From: Antrihabitans stalagmiti
GTDB taxonomy: Bacteria > Actinomycetota > Actinomycetes > Mycobacteriales > Mycobacteriaceae
DNA length: 64,000 nucleotides
Reading direction: 5' to 3'
Assembly (NCBI RefSeq): GCF_016482825.1
Contig: NZ_JAEMNV010000007.1
Location: forward strand, 289,920-353,919
Shown: positions 1 to 11,434 of the stretch, one piece after another
Layout: the number at the start of each line of letters is the position of its first letter
Numbering within the stretch: the stretch's first letter is position 1
The notes under the pieces: model-generated
Told to the model about the DNA's origin: nothing
The model's database searches: none
Seen by the model: the letters and a program-made list of their open reading frames with translations, nothing else
Translations under genes and position numbers: made by a program

Positions 1-357
1 AACGCGAGGTTCCCAACCCGGAGTGCCACGCCGAACGTCCTCGTGATGGACGAACATCTCCGTGAGGTTGACTGCCGCGTCCAGCGGCTTCATCGGCGAC
101 CAGATCGGCGGACCCTCACGGACCTGCTCGAGCAGCTCAGTGAACGGTCGCTGCGCCGCCTTGCGACGCACACCCTCGGTGTACCCCGCGAGCGCGCTGA
201 TCAGAATTCCCGGCGACGCGTCGGGGCGGCGTTCTCGAATCACAAGGTGAGCAGCGAGATCTCGGACCGTCCACTCACCACACAGGGTCGGCGCGTCGGG
301 TCCGATCTCGGCCATCGACACCACGAGGGCACCACGTTCACGCTGCGCGAAGCTCAT
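1..357 (-). CDS. MDMPI/DinB-like mycothiol-dependent family protein (TIGR03085 type), partial
   Basis: The gene enters from the right and runs off the left edge, so only the first 119 residues are visible. It starts at an ATG (355-357) and stays open to base 1. Near residue 25 it has the LCGEWTVRDLAAH motif and near residue 100 MFVHHEDVRRG, both typical of actinobacterial proteins related to mycothiol-dependent maleylpyruvate isomerase. This helical-bundle fold is thought to bind a metal and use mycothiol, but most members, including this one, have no known substrate. A TAGCTT box 6 nt before the ATG on the coding strand suggests a leaderless transcript. A second, diverged member of the family lies at 6959-7597. 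Confidence 0.85.
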   Translation of the reverse strand, partial: MSFAQRERGALVVSMAEIGPDAPTLCGEWTVRDLAAHLVIRERRPDASPGILISALAGYTEGVRRKAAQRPFTELLEQVREGPPIWSPMKPLDAAVNLTEMFVHHEDVRRGTPGWEPRV

Positions 358-400
358 GCTGCCAAGCTACACAGTCCGCACTCCGACGCGGCAGACCTGC

Positions 401-874
401 TCAGTTGCCGGAAACCGACTCCAGCGCGCGCCCAGCCAGCACGGCTGCGATGTCCGTCGCCCATTCCTTCGCCAGGTCACGTGGGCGGACCTTGCTCGAT
501 CCGTCGTGACGCGCGTGTTCGCCGACCCGCTCCGCACCGAGTGCGATCAACTTGTCGGCGGCGATGTCGCTACCGTGGTTGAACGTGTCGTAGATGCTGT
601 CGCCGAGCCCGAACATCGCGAAGCGAAGTCCTGTGAGATCGGGTTGGTCGGCGTCGAGGTCGTCGAAGAACCCGACCGCGCCGGTTGGGAGTTCGCCGTC
701 GCCGTAGGTCGAGCACACGATGATGTGGAAGTCGCTGGGGTCGAGATCGGCGACGTCGTATTCGTCCATGCCGTAGACCGACGTGTCCGCGTGCCGAGCG
801 ATGACGTCGGAAATGGTGTCCGCAATCTCTTCGGCGGTTCCGGTCTCTGTTCCGTACAAGATCACCACGGCCAC
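401..874 (-). CDS. Flavodoxin-like short-chain FMN protein
   Basis: Small flavodoxin of about 157 residues, predicted to carry FMN and act as a soluble one-electron carrier. The phosphate-binding loop LYGTETGTAEEIAD lies right after the start; STYGDGELP and MFGLGDSIYDTF match the second and third FMN-binding loops. The frame is open to 940, but the GTG at 874 is preferred. It has a GGAG ribosome site 7 nt upstream and puts the first beta strand and P-loop at the usual distance from the N-terminus. The longer start would also lie inside the iron-box promoter at 934-952. Flavodoxins replace ferredoxins under iron limitation, which agrees with that box. Physiological partner unknown. Confidence 0.88.
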   Translation of the reverse strand: MAVVILYGTETGTAEEIADTISDVIARHADTSVYGMDEYDVADLDPSDFHIIVCSTYGDGELPTGAVGFFDDLDADQPDLTGLRFAMFGLGDSIYDTFNHGSDIAADKLIALGAERVGEHARHDGSSKVRPRDLAKEWATDIAAVLAGRALESVSGN

Positions 875-933
875 GTCGTCACTCCACTTCGTCGAAAGCT
901 GGTCGGCTACGCCAGCAAGGTCAATACCGAGCA

Positions 934-952
934 TTAGCATAGCCTTACCTAT
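934..952 (-). promoter_or_regulatory. Putative IdeR/DtxR iron box in the flavodoxin promoter
   Basis: Read on the minus strand, this 19-mer (ATAGGTAAGGCTATGCTAA) agrees with the IdeR consensus TWAGGTWAGSCTWACCTWA at 16 of 19 positions by hand count. It contains a plausible -10 hexamer TATGCT. Bound IdeR-Fe would block transcription of the flavodoxin, so the gene should be switched on when iron is scarce. The consensus is established knowledge; regulation here is inference. Confidence 0.6.
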
Positions 953-1002
953 TCCGGTTCGCCCAACCCCTGCGACGGCGCCCGACCCGGACCTGTCGTA
1001 GC

Positions 1003-1791
1003 GTGCCTGAGGTGCCCATAACGGAGATCATCGTCATCGCACTCGCCGGTTTCGGCGCGGGCGCGATCAACGCGGTAGTCGGCTCTGGCACGCTGATCAC
1101 CTTCCCGACCTTGGTCGCGTTCGGCTATCCACCTGTGATCGCGACGATGTCGAACGCCGTAGGTCTGGTCGCGGGCGGCGTGTCGGGCACGTGGGGCTAT
1201 CGCCGCGAACTCAAAGGTCAATGGTCGCGGCTGCGGTGGCAGATTCCGGCATCGCTCGCCGGTGCGGTCGTCGGCGCGTTCCTGCTGCTGCATCTACCCG
1301 AAAAAGCTTTCACCACAATAGTTCCCGTGCTCTTGATCGGGGCTCTCATCCTCGTCGTCACCGGTCCACGCATTCAGGCGTGGGCGAAGAAGCGTGCCGA
1401 GGACGAAGGCCGGACGGCAGCGGGCCCGAGCAGACGAAACACCATCGCACTCACGGTGGGAACCTTCGCAGTCGGCATCTACGGTGGCTATTTCACTGCG
1501 GCACAGGGCATCCTGCTGATCGGCGTGATGGGAGCGTTGCTTCCCGAGTCGATGCAGCGGATGAACGCGGCAAAAAATCTGCTGTCGCTGGTCGTCAACG
1601 TCGTCGCGGCAGCCGCCTACACCCTCGTTGCGTTCGATCGGATCAGTTGGGCCGCAGCAGGACTCATCGCGGTCGGATCGTTGATCGGCGGCACCGTCGG
1701 GGCACGGTACGGGCGCCGACTTTCACCGACGGCCCTGCGCGCCGCGATCGTCGTGCTCGGCCTGATCGGTCTCTGGCGCCTGCTGTCGTGA
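1003..1791 (+). CDS. TauE/SafE (TSUP) family membrane permease
   Basis: Membrane protein of 262 residues with about eight hydrophobic segments in two halves, starting at GTG. The glycine-rich GAGAINAVVGSGTLITFPTL near the N-terminus and GGYFTAAQGILLIG in the second half are the duplicated signature loops of the TSUP family, which exports sulfite, sulfoacetate or related anions. The substrate cannot be told from sequence. The last two codons, TCG TGA, lie in the left arm of the palindromic repeat at 1786-1842, which probably also terminates transcription. It converges on the RNase J gene. Confidence 0.85.
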   Translation: MPEVPITEIIVIALAGFGAGAINAVVGSGTLITFPTLVAFGYPPVIATMSNAVGLVAGGVSGTWGYRRELKGQWSRLRWQIPASLAGAVVGAFLLLHLPEKAFTTIVPVLLIGALILVVTGPRIQAWAKKRAEDEGRTAAGPSRRNTIALTVGTFAVGIYGGYFTAAQGILLIGVMGALLPESMQRMNAAKNLLSLVVNVVAAAAYTLVAFDRISWAAAGLIAVGSLIGGTVGARYGRRLSPTALRAAIVVLGLIGLWRLLS

Positions 1792-1842
1792 GTCCTTTCG
1801 GAGGGCAGAACCTCCGAAAGGACTCACGAGCGGCGAAGCCGC
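1786..1842. repeat. Three-hairpin intergenic repeat, copy 1
   Basis: Perfect inverted repeat: arm TCGTGAGTCCTTTCGGAGG (1786-1804), 6-nt loop, and its complement (1811-1829). A mini-hairpin GCGGC-GAA-GCCGC (1830-1842) follows immediately. The left arm supplies Ser-stop of the TSUP gene, and the right edge abuts the RNase J stop at 1843. It probably serves as a bidirectional terminator between converging genes. Related copies are at 42761, 45504, 60306 and 63840. Confidence 0.9.
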
Positions 1843-5204
<3,362 letters not shown>

Positions 5205-5259
5205 CTAGGCTCCGAGTCGGGCAGACGATTTGTCTGCCACGACGAGCGGAGCCACACCA

Positions 5260-5694
5260 ATGACGGTGACAGGGACGAAAGAGTTCGACATCAAGGCGAC
5301 GCCTGCCGACGTCATGGCGGCGATCGTCGCCGTCGAAGACCTGCCGGGGTGGTCCGGACCGCACAAATCGGTGACCGTCGAGTCCAGATTCGACGACGGC
5401 CGACCCAATCGGGTTCGCGCCGACGTCAGCGCAGTCGGATTCACCGACCATCAGATCACCGACTACACCTGGAACGGCAACGATTCCATGTCGTGGTCGT
5501 TGCAGGACAGCACACTGCAAGCCGTCCAAGAAGGCACCTACCGGCTGAGTCCGACCGCCACGGGCACTCGGGTGCACTTCGACCTTGCACTGAAACCGAA
5601 GATCCCACTGCCCGGCTTTGTGGTGAAGAAGGTCCTGGGCATTGCGATGGACACAGCGAGCAAGGGCTTGACGAAGTTCGTCGAGTCGCGCTGA
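5260..5694 (+). CDS. SRPBCC (polyketide cyclase/START-like) family protein
   Basis: A 144-residue protein with the helix-grip fold of SRPBCC proteins: KEFDIKATPADVMAAIVAVEDLPGWSGP at the start, central strands with DYTWNGNDSMSWSLQD, and a long amphipathic C-terminal helix. Such proteins have a hydrophobic pocket for lipids or polyketides; no ligand can be inferred. The ATG at 5260 is preferred over a TTG at 5230 because the domain begins there. It is probably co-transcribed with the RHH gene 61 bp upstream. Its stop is one base from the end of the convergent AlkX-like gene. Confidence 0.75.
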   Translation: MTVTGTKEFDIKATPADVMAAIVAVEDLPGWSGPHKSVTVESRFDDGRPNRVRADVSAVGFTDHQITDYTWNGNDSMSWSLQDSTLQAVQEGTYRLSPTATGTRVHFDLALKPKIPLPGFVVKKVLGIAMDTASKGLTKFVESR

Positions 5695-5695
5695 C

Positions 5696-6913
5696 CTAGA
5701 ACTTGGCGGCGAGCATCGCGGCCAGGTCGCCGCGTTCACCGATCACGATCTCGTCGAGTTCGAGCCACTTCGCCATTCGACGGAGCGCGTCCGCCAATTC
5801 GCTTGCAACACGGTCGGTTCGGTGTCCGTCCTCGGTGAACGCCGCGGGAACGAGCAGCCGGCCGGTGCCTCGCTCGGCACGGAGATCGACCCGGCCGACC
5901 AGTTCGCCGTCCAGCAGGAACGGAAACACGTAATACCCGTGCACGCGTTTGGGTTCCGGTGTGTAGATCTCGATCCGGAAATGAAAACCGAAGATCTGCT
6001 CGGTCCGCGGGCGACAGAAGATCAGCGGATCGAATGGGCACAACAGCGCGGACCCGCTGATCTTGCGTGGCGCTCGCGCTTCGGTATGCAGATAGGCAGG
6101 CTTGTCCCAGCCGCTGACTGTCACAGGTTCGAGCACTCCGCTGTCGACCAAATCGGCTATCGCCGGTTCGGTCTGAATTCGCTTGAGCCGGTAGTAGTCC
6201 CGCAGATCGGGTTCGGTCGCGATCCCCAATGCCCTAGCCGACCGCGTGACGAGTTCACGGATGGCGTCTGCCTCGTCGACGTGTCGTTCGCGAACGTGCG
6301 CCGGAATCACTCGCTCGGTCAGGTCGTACTGCCGAGTGAAGGCAACTCGTTTGTCGACCGACAGCTCACCGGAGGCGAACAGCTGCTCACAGACGATTTT
6401 CGTATCGCTCAGGTCCCACCACGACGACCGCTTGGGTCCGTTGTTGCCGCGTTCGAGATACTTCTCGATCGCTCCGGCTCCCGCAGGCCCGACCTCGGTG
6501 ACCGCTGCGAGCACGTCGTCGACGAGACCGGGGTTCCGCTCGTTCACCCTGCGTGCGTGCGACCAGCGACCGAACTCGAATTCGCGCATGCGCCAACGCA
6601 TCAGCGGCCAGTCCTCGACGGGCAGCAGCGCTGCCTCGTGCGCCCAGTACTCCACGAACTGGCGCGGTTTACGCGCACTGTGCGACCACACTGCATCGTC
6701 GAGCAACGTCCGGTCGCACTCGCCGATCCTGCTGAACACCGGTGCATAGTGAGCTCGCACGACCGCAGACACCGAGTCGATCTGCAGCAGTTGTGTTTTG
6801 TCGACTACGCCGAGCACCGTTCGACGGGTGGGCGCACTCGCGGGCAACCGCCCTGCGAAACCCTGGGCGGCCAGTGCGATTCGGCGCGCCGTCGCAGCGC
6901 TGATCTGACGCAT
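5696..6913 (-). CDS. AlkX/YcaQ-like winged-helix DNA glycosylase family protein
   Basis: Protein of 405 residues of the HTH_42 (DUF1006) family, which includes the E. coli interstrand-crosslink glycosylase YcaQ/AlkX and Streptomyces AlkZ. Family hallmarks include ARRIALAAQGF at the start and VQIDSV-like LLQIDSVSAV near residue 45. The Gln-Ile-Asp triad there matches the catalytic Q-x-D of the AlkX branch rather than the Q-x-Q of AlkZ. HSARKPRQFVEYWAHEAALLP and ALLCPFDPLIF follow. The predicted role is to remove bulky or crosslinked alkyl purines. The ATG at 6913 starts the conserved domain; the open frame further upstream overlaps the divergent MDMPI-like gene. Confidence 0.82.
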   Translation of the reverse strand: MRQISAATARRIALAAQGFAGRLPASAPTRRTVLGVVDKTQLLQIDSVSAVVRAHYAPVFSRIGECDRTLLDDAVWSHSARKPRQFVEYWAHEAALLPVEDWPLMRWRMREFEFGRWSHARRVNERNPGLVDDVLAAVTEVGPAGAGAIEKYLERGNNGPKRSSWWDLSDTKIVCEQLFASGELSVDKRVAFTRQYDLTERVIPAHVRERHVDEADAIRELVTRSARALGIATEPDLRDYYRLKRIQTEPAIADLVDSGVLEPVTVSGWDKPAYLHTEARAPRKISGSALLCPFDPLIFCRPRTEQIFGFHFRIEIYTPEPKRVHGYYVFPFLLDGELVGRVDLRAERGTGRLLVPAAFTEDGHRTDRVASELADALRRMAKWLELDEIVIGERGDLAAMLAAKF

Positions 6914-6958
6914 ACCCGAAACCCTGCCACGAGGCACCGACACATGGATCATGGGTCC

Positions 6959-7597
6959 ATGACCGACGTGTGGAGTCACCTCGAAGCCGAACGACTCGAC
7001 CTTGCCGACTTCCTCGACACCCTCACACCCGAGGAGTGGAATACCCCGTCGCTGTGCGGCGAATGGCTGGTTCGCGATGTGGCAGCGCACCTGGCGATCG
7101 GCGCCTGGACTCCCCCGGTCCCGACCGTACTCGGCATCGCGCGCAACGGATTCAGTCTCGATCGCTGGATCGCCGCAGACGCCAAACGCCTCGGAGCCGA
7201 CGACCCTGCTGTGATCACGGCTCGCTTGCGTTCGGTCGCGGGTTGGCGCAAACATCCGCCCGGCATTCCCAAGACAGCGCCGCTGATCGACGTGTTGGTG
7301 CACGGCCTCGACATTCGACGGCCGCTCGGCAAGCCCCGCGGCATTCCTGCCGAACCATTCGCCATCGCTGCCCGCGATTTCACTCGTCGCGGCATCACGG
7401 CATCGAAGTTCGGCAGCCGCGCGCGCATCGCCGGACTTCGGTTGCAAGCCGACGACCTCGAGTGGTCGACCGGCGACGGTCCGGTGGTCAGCGGCAGCAG
7501 CGCCGCGATACTGCTGATGTTCGCGCAACGTCCCGTCGAACCGGACGAGTTCACCGGCGACGGCGCGCCTGCCCTGTACGCACGCCTGCGGACCTGA
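6959..7597 (+). CDS. Maleylpyruvate isomerase-like (TIGR03083) mycothiol-dependent family protein
   Basis: 212-residue protein of the DinB/MDMPI superfamily. The N-terminal four-helix domain carries PSLCGEWLVRDVAAHLAIG with the family's C-G-E-W and Arg-Asp-x-x-x-His pattern. Near residue 115 LIDVLVHGLDIRRPLG provides the second metal-site histidine. The family is thought to use mycothiol as thiol cofactor; the substrate is unknown. Two ATGs lie five codons apart (6944 and 6959); the second is used because it directly precedes the domain. It is divergent from the AlkX-like gene across a 45-bp gap that must hold both promoters, and it ends where the sensor-like membrane gene ends on the other strand. 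Confidence 0.82.
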   Translation: MTDVWSHLEAERLDLADFLDTLTPEEWNTPSLCGEWLVRDVAAHLAIGAWTPPVPTVLGIARNGFSLDRWIAADAKRLGADDPAVITARLRSVAGWRKHPPGIPKTAPLIDVLVHGLDIRRPLGKPRGIPAEPFAIAARDFTRRGITASKFGSRARIAGLRLQADDLEWSTGDGPVVSGSSAAILLMFAQRPVEPDEFTGDGAPALYARLRT

Positions 7598-8641
7598 TCA
7601 GGCCGGATCGGCCTGCTCGACCGTCGTCGAGATACGGCCGTCCCGATCGAATTCGGTGCGCCGGTCGACAGCCGGTCCGCTGACCAGCACTGTCGCGAGA
7701 AAACGTTTTCCACGAGGCAGCACCCGCACCGTCACCGACCCCTCGTTGGCGCCGTCGAGTTCCTGCGCGGCGATTCGCAGCACCGTCTTACGTACCCCCG
7801 AGCCGACATCGGCGAACCCGCCGTCGTCGAGCAGAACGACCTCGACACCGCGGCTGCGAGCGCCCCTCGTCGCGGCGACGACCTCCGCCGACGACAGTTG
7901 CGGCGCGCGCAGACCATCGCGTAACTCGGCTTCGAGCAGCCGACATTCCTCTCGTTCGGCCAGGTCGAGCGCCTCACCCCGTGCGATCCGCTCGAGCACG
8001 GGGCGGGCCAGCTCGTCGAGCCGATCGAGCTGCCTGTCGCGTTCCTCGTTCTGCGCGGCCATCGTGGCCTCGGCGGCCGCGCGCCTGGTCGCGTCCGCGC
8101 GCAGATCGGACAACGACTGGATGGCCGGACGCATGATGACCATGAACACGGTGACAGCAGCGACGGTGCCGACCGGAGCCGTTGCGCCGACGATGCCGGA
8201 CAACCCGAGGTCCGTACCGCGGTCCACCTGGGCGACCACGACGCCCGTCGCCGCGACACCGATCCACGCGTAGGCGGTCCGACCACGAATGATCAACAGA
8301 CACAACACAAGTGAGTACGCGAAGGCCGTCCAGAGAATGTGACTGTCCTGACCGGGAGCGCGGGTGTTCGTCAACGTCGCATAGGTCGCGACGGGCCCGA
8401 TGATCGAGATCAGAAATGTGTACGGCAGCGGGATCGGGTCACGGCGCGACAACACGACGATCGTGGCGCTGACTCCGATCGCCGCGTAACACACGACGAC
8501 CAACGAGGCATTGTTCGTCGTATCGAGGTTCTGCAGCATCACCATCAGAACGGTGAGCAGCAGCAACCCGAGCATCAACCACGCCGGTCTACCACGAAGT
8601 CCGAGCAGTCCGCGCAGGTCGACGTCGCTAGCGGATTCCAT
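7598..8641 (-). CDS. Membrane protein with degenerate sensor-kinase-like C-terminus
   Basis: 347 residues. The first ~190 hold about six hydrophobic segments (such as AWLMLGLLLLTVLMVMLQNL). A coiled region rich in Ala, Arg and Glu follows (about 195-235), then a cytoplasmic domain to the end. The C-terminal part (RGVEVVLLDDGG, then VRKTVLRIAAQELDGANEGSVTVRVLP) looks like a histidine-kinase ATPase fold without a phospho-acceptor histidine or the Asn-rich N box. Its start overlaps the end of the true kinase by 14 nt, so it is the third gene of a regulator-kinase-partner operon. It may modulate the kinase or bind a ligand; this is inference. Confidence 0.7.
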   Translation of the reverse strand: MESASDVDLRGLLGLRGRPAWLMLGLLLLTVLMVMLQNLDTTNNASLVVVCYAAIGVSATIVVLSRRDPIPLPYTFLISIIGPVATYATLTNTRAPGQDSHILWTAFAYSLVLCLLIIRGRTAYAWIGVAATGVVVAQVDRGTDLGLSGIVGATAPVGTVAAVTVFMVIMRPAIQSLSDLRADATRRAAAEATMAAQNEERDRQLDRLDELARPVLERIARGEALDLAEREECRLLEAELRDGLRAPQLSSAEVVAATRGARSRGVEVVLLDDGGFADVGSGVRKTVLRIAAQELDGANEGSVTVRVLPRGKRFLATVLVSGPAVDRRTEFDRDGRISTTVEQADPA

Positions 8642-9845
8642 CGGACCCCCATACCAACGTGACCGTGGTTCCGCGTCCCGGCGACGATTCGACGAAAGCG
8701 GCACCGCCAGGCAATTCGCGCATTCTGCCGAGAATGCTCAACGACACTCCGAGTCGATCGGTCGGCACGGCTGCAGGATCGAAGCCTGCGCCGTCATCGA
8801 TGACCGCAACACGTATTCCTCCTGCACCGACCGTCGCCACGATCTCGCGCCGCACGTCGCGACCGGGTTCCGCGGCGTGCCGCAAGCTGTTGCGCAGGGC
8901 TTCGCTCAGCGCGGCAGCAATCGTCTCCGCCGCCTGAACAGGCAGTTTGAGGTCGTCGAAACCGGCCTGCTTGCGCGCCGTGAAGATCACCCGCGTATTC
9001 ACCTGAACAGCAGCCGCGCGCAGGAACCCGATCGCTGCGGCCGCGTCGTATTCGGACCGATCGACTGCCTCGGACCGGAATTCGTTCATCTCCTGCAGCG
9101 TGCGGCCTGCCTGCTCGGCAAGGATCGCCGATTCGCGACCACGCGAGGCGTCGAGCAACGTCGACAGCACACCGTCGTGGATCAGGGCCGCGAACTTCGC
9201 GCGTTCCTTGGTTCGGGCCGCGACCGCGGCGATCGCGGCAGCCTCCCGTGCCGCTCGACTGGATTCGGTGTCGAGCAAGGTCGTCGCACGAACGGCGAAG
9301 ACGACAACCCACGCGAACAGCCCTGCCGTGCAGAAGCCGCGAACCGCATGTTGGACGTAATCGAACAAGGCCGAATCACCGGCGCCGTAGCGCGCGACGA
9401 ACGACGCAATGATCGATGTGACGACGAGGTAGGCAAGGGTGATCTTCGGCGTCCAGACGAGTGCGGCGGCGACGGCACCGATTGCGATGATGCGGCCGAT
9501 CCACGACGCTTGGCCATCGAGTCCGCCGAACTCACCGGCAAGCGGGAACACCGCCACGCTGAGCAGATAGTTCACGGCAAGCGTTGCCGCAATGCGCCGG
9601 ACGGTCCTCAGCTGCGCTTTGATCCCGGCAACGGCCAACGCGAGGCAGAAACCGACGACGAGCACGACGGCTGCTGGCGTCCACCATGATTCGAGCAGCC
9701 GTGCCTGATGGACGATCTCCGGCGAGTCCATCGCCGCGTAGATGACACCGCCGAGCCCGATGGTGACGGCGAGCGATCGTGTGACACGTTCGTTCGCGCG
9801 CATCGCGCCGTACGTCGAGACGGTGGCGTCGGTGTCGGCTGTCAT
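8628..9845 (-). CDS. Two-component sensor histidine kinase (HisKA_3/NarX type)
   Basis: Integral-membrane sensor kinase of 405 residues. About six to seven hydrophobic segments fill residues 20-180, without a large external domain. The dimerisation helix holds FAALIHDGVLSTLLDA, with His-Asp as phospho-acceptor pair. The ATPase domain has an N box (EALRNSLRHA), a G1 box (VIDDGAGFDP) and a G2-like SSPGRGTTVTL. The ATG at 9845 lies 14 bp after the response-regulator stop, so it is transcribed with it. The open frame extends to 9899 but overlaps the regulator. The stimulus is unknown. Confidence 0.9.
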   Translation of the reverse strand: MTADTDATVSTYGAMRANERVTRSLAVTIGLGGVIYAAMDSPEIVHQARLLESWWTPAAVVLVVGFCLALAVAGIKAQLRTVRRIAATLAVNYLLSVAVFPLAGEFGGLDGQASWIGRIIAIGAVAAALVWTPKITLAYLVVTSIIASFVARYGAGDSALFDYVQHAVRGFCTAGLFAWVVVFAVRATTLLDTESSRAAREAAAIAAVAARTKERAKFAALIHDGVLSTLLDASRGRESAILAEQAGRTLQEMNEFRSEAVDRSEYDAAAAIGFLRAAAVQVNTRVIFTARKQAGFDDLKLPVQAAETIAAALSEALRNSLRHAAEPGRDVRREIVATVGAGGIRVAVIDDGAGFDPAAVPTDRLGVSLSILGRMRELPGGAAFVESSPGRGTTVTLVWGSDGIR

Positions 9846-9859
9846 GCCCCGGAGCCCGC

Positions 9860-10525
9860 TCAAGACTGCAGATGCGGCGACTCGGGAACGGGTAGCCACC
9901 CGTCCTCGACTGCGCGCTTGTACAGATCGGTTTTGGTCGGCGCCGGACGACCGGCGTCGGAGTACTTCTGCCTGATCCGCGAAAGGTAATCGTTGACCGT
10001 CTGTTCCGACAGACCGGTGAGGCGCGCCACGCGAGACGCCTTCTCCCCCGATGCGTACAAGGTGAGCACTTCCTCCTGACGTGGGCTCAACCCGACGTCG
10101 GACAGTCTCGGGTCGCCGTCGATAGCCGCCGCCCAGTCGGTGGTCACAACCTGTGCACCCGAGGCGGCACGCCGCACGGCATCGACGACGTAGGACGCGT
10201 CCTCCGACTTCCGAATGACGCCGAGTACGCCGGCACGCGCCGCGGACCGCACCAGAAAAGCGTTCTCCGCACCGGTGAAGACAAGTACCTCGACGCCGTG
10301 TTCGCGCAGCGTACGGACGTTTTCTTCCGGAACCGAGCCGTCAGCCAGACGCAGGTCGAGCACAACGAGATCGAGATCGTGGGTCTGGTCGAGCAACTCG
10401 CGAACCGTCCCAGCCGAAGCAACGACCTCCAGATCGGCTTCGGCAGACAACATCGCAGACACGCCGATGATCACGGATTCGTGGTCCTCGACCAAGCCGA
10501 TTCGACGCAACGCGGCGGCGATCAT
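9860..10525 (-). CDS. NarL/LuxR-family response regulator
   Basis: 221-residue regulator. The receiver domain (about 8-125) has the acidic pair near EDHE and phospho-acceptor Asp in DLVVLDLRLADG; the conserved Thr/Lys switch positions fall in VLVFTGAEN and GVIRKSED. A LuxR-type helix-turn-helix follows (LSPRQEEVLTLYASGEKASRVARLTGLSEQTV). It is the first gene of a three-gene operon with the kinase and its degenerate partner and presumably activates it or nearby genes when phosphorylated. The ATG at 10525 is the natural start. Confidence 0.92.
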   Translation of the reverse strand: MIAAALRRIGLVEDHESVIIGVSAMLSAEADLEVVASAGTVRELLDQTHDLDLVVLDLRLADGSVPEENVRTLREHGVEVLVFTGAENAFLVRSAARAGVLGVIRKSEDASYVVDAVRRAASGAQVVTTDWAAAIDGDPRLSDVGLSPRQEEVLTLYASGEKASRVARLTGLSEQTVNDYLSRIRQKYSDAGRPAPTKTDLYKRAVEDGWLPVPESPHLQS

Positions 10526-10573
10526 GTCGCGCCCTCCTCAGCTCTGAATGTCCAACGACGGGCCACGTGTATG

Positions 10574-10608
10574 GCCCCGCACGGATGAACCAGCCATCCG
10601 TGCGGGGC
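10574..10608. terminator. Strong intrinsic hairpin downstream of the split flavodoxin-fold gene
   Basis: Perfect 14-bp stem: GCCCCGCACGGATG (10574-10587), 7-nt loop, complement at 10595-10608. It lies between the C-terminal fragment (stop 10693) and the response regulator. It was probably the terminator of the dapB operon before the island separated it from its promoter. There is no strong U-tract, as is usual in actinobacteria. Confidence 0.7.
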
Positions 10609-10692
10609 GCTTACCCGACCCCGTAACCAGTCTTGTCCACAATGTCGGTTCCGAATACCCGCCAAAACTGGGGGCAGAGGTTTCCCGCTCCG

Positions 10693-10950
10693 TCACCCGT
10701 CTCCTGCAACAGTCACGGCCACGGTCGCACCGAGTTCGTAGCACCGCTCCCGAGTCGTCGCTTCGATCGGACCGACGATCTCGAGGGTTTCGGCGACCTG
10801 TTCGAGGCCGAGCCCGGTCACGATCTTCGTCACCGAGCGGACCGCACCGACGGTGTCGTTGTTGCCGTGTATCCACAATCCGTACGGTCGCCCGGCCACC
10901 TCGTCGAGACACGAGTAGTAGACGGTGTCGACAAAATGCCTGTTTCGCAA
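10693..10950 (-). pseudogene. C-terminal fragment of flavodoxin-fold gene split by the island
   Basis: Encodes about 82 host-derived residues beginning FVDTVYYSCLDEVAGRPYG and ending ATVAVTVAGDG. The homology ends abruptly at 10939, and an in-frame TGA lies a few codons further upstream. It aligns without a gap to the second half of the complete homologue at 14898-15350 (DQSYYQILDSTRGRPFG). Its first half is the fragment at 15347-15619. Joining both at the shared AAATGC (coding strand GCATTT) gives 462 nt, a perfect 153-residue frame. The fragment has no ribosome site or credible start. The intact gene would match the flavodoxin-like partner of dapB (M. tuberculosis Rv2771c). Confidence 0.88.
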
Positions 10951-11434
10951 ATTGTCTCACCATAAGTGCCCCGCTGACCAGCACCTACACTGACTCACGA
11001 CGTGCACCGACCTGCGAAGTAATCCACACGCGCATCTCGCGAGACTTGGCCGGTAGGCACTCGGTCGCCGACCAGGAGGCCGAGTGCAGGCTGCGACGCG
11101 GCCGGAGGCACAGATCGCCGACGTCGAGGCCGAGGCGGCCCCGGTGTTCACCGACCCGTGGTGCGAGATCACGCGATTTCTCCGCTCCATGGCGCTGTGC
11201 GGTGAGCTGCCCTGATCGCCCGGCGGGGGTTCAACCGGTTGACCATGACCATCACCATCGACCGCGTGGGCCGCGGCCGCTGGCATGAGCCCTCAGACGC
11301 GATCACCGTCAACTCGCGCCGTCCTGGCAACGAAGCTTGCCCGTCCAGCAGATCAGCCGCATAAGGTCCTCAATGTGCTGCTGCTCGACCACCTGCCTAC
11401 TGCCAACTCTCTACTTCGCCGCGCCGTTCCCGAG
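10940..11434. other. Island left end without a confident gene
   Basis: About 500 bp between the left junction and the best DUF2971 start. Two short plus-strand frames exist: a GTG-started one of about 44 codons ending at a TGA just before 11220, and an ATG-started one at 11245-11364 (39 residues, MTITIDRVGRGRW). Neither resembles a known family or has a good ribosome site. The right part (11285-11434) is an in-frame extension of the DUF2971 gene. Confidence 0.5.

Noticed and set aside
10538..10984. 148-codon minus-strand frame across the island's left junction
   Set aside because: Lies in a different frame from the recognised flavodoxin C-terminus and spans its terminator hairpin; shadow.
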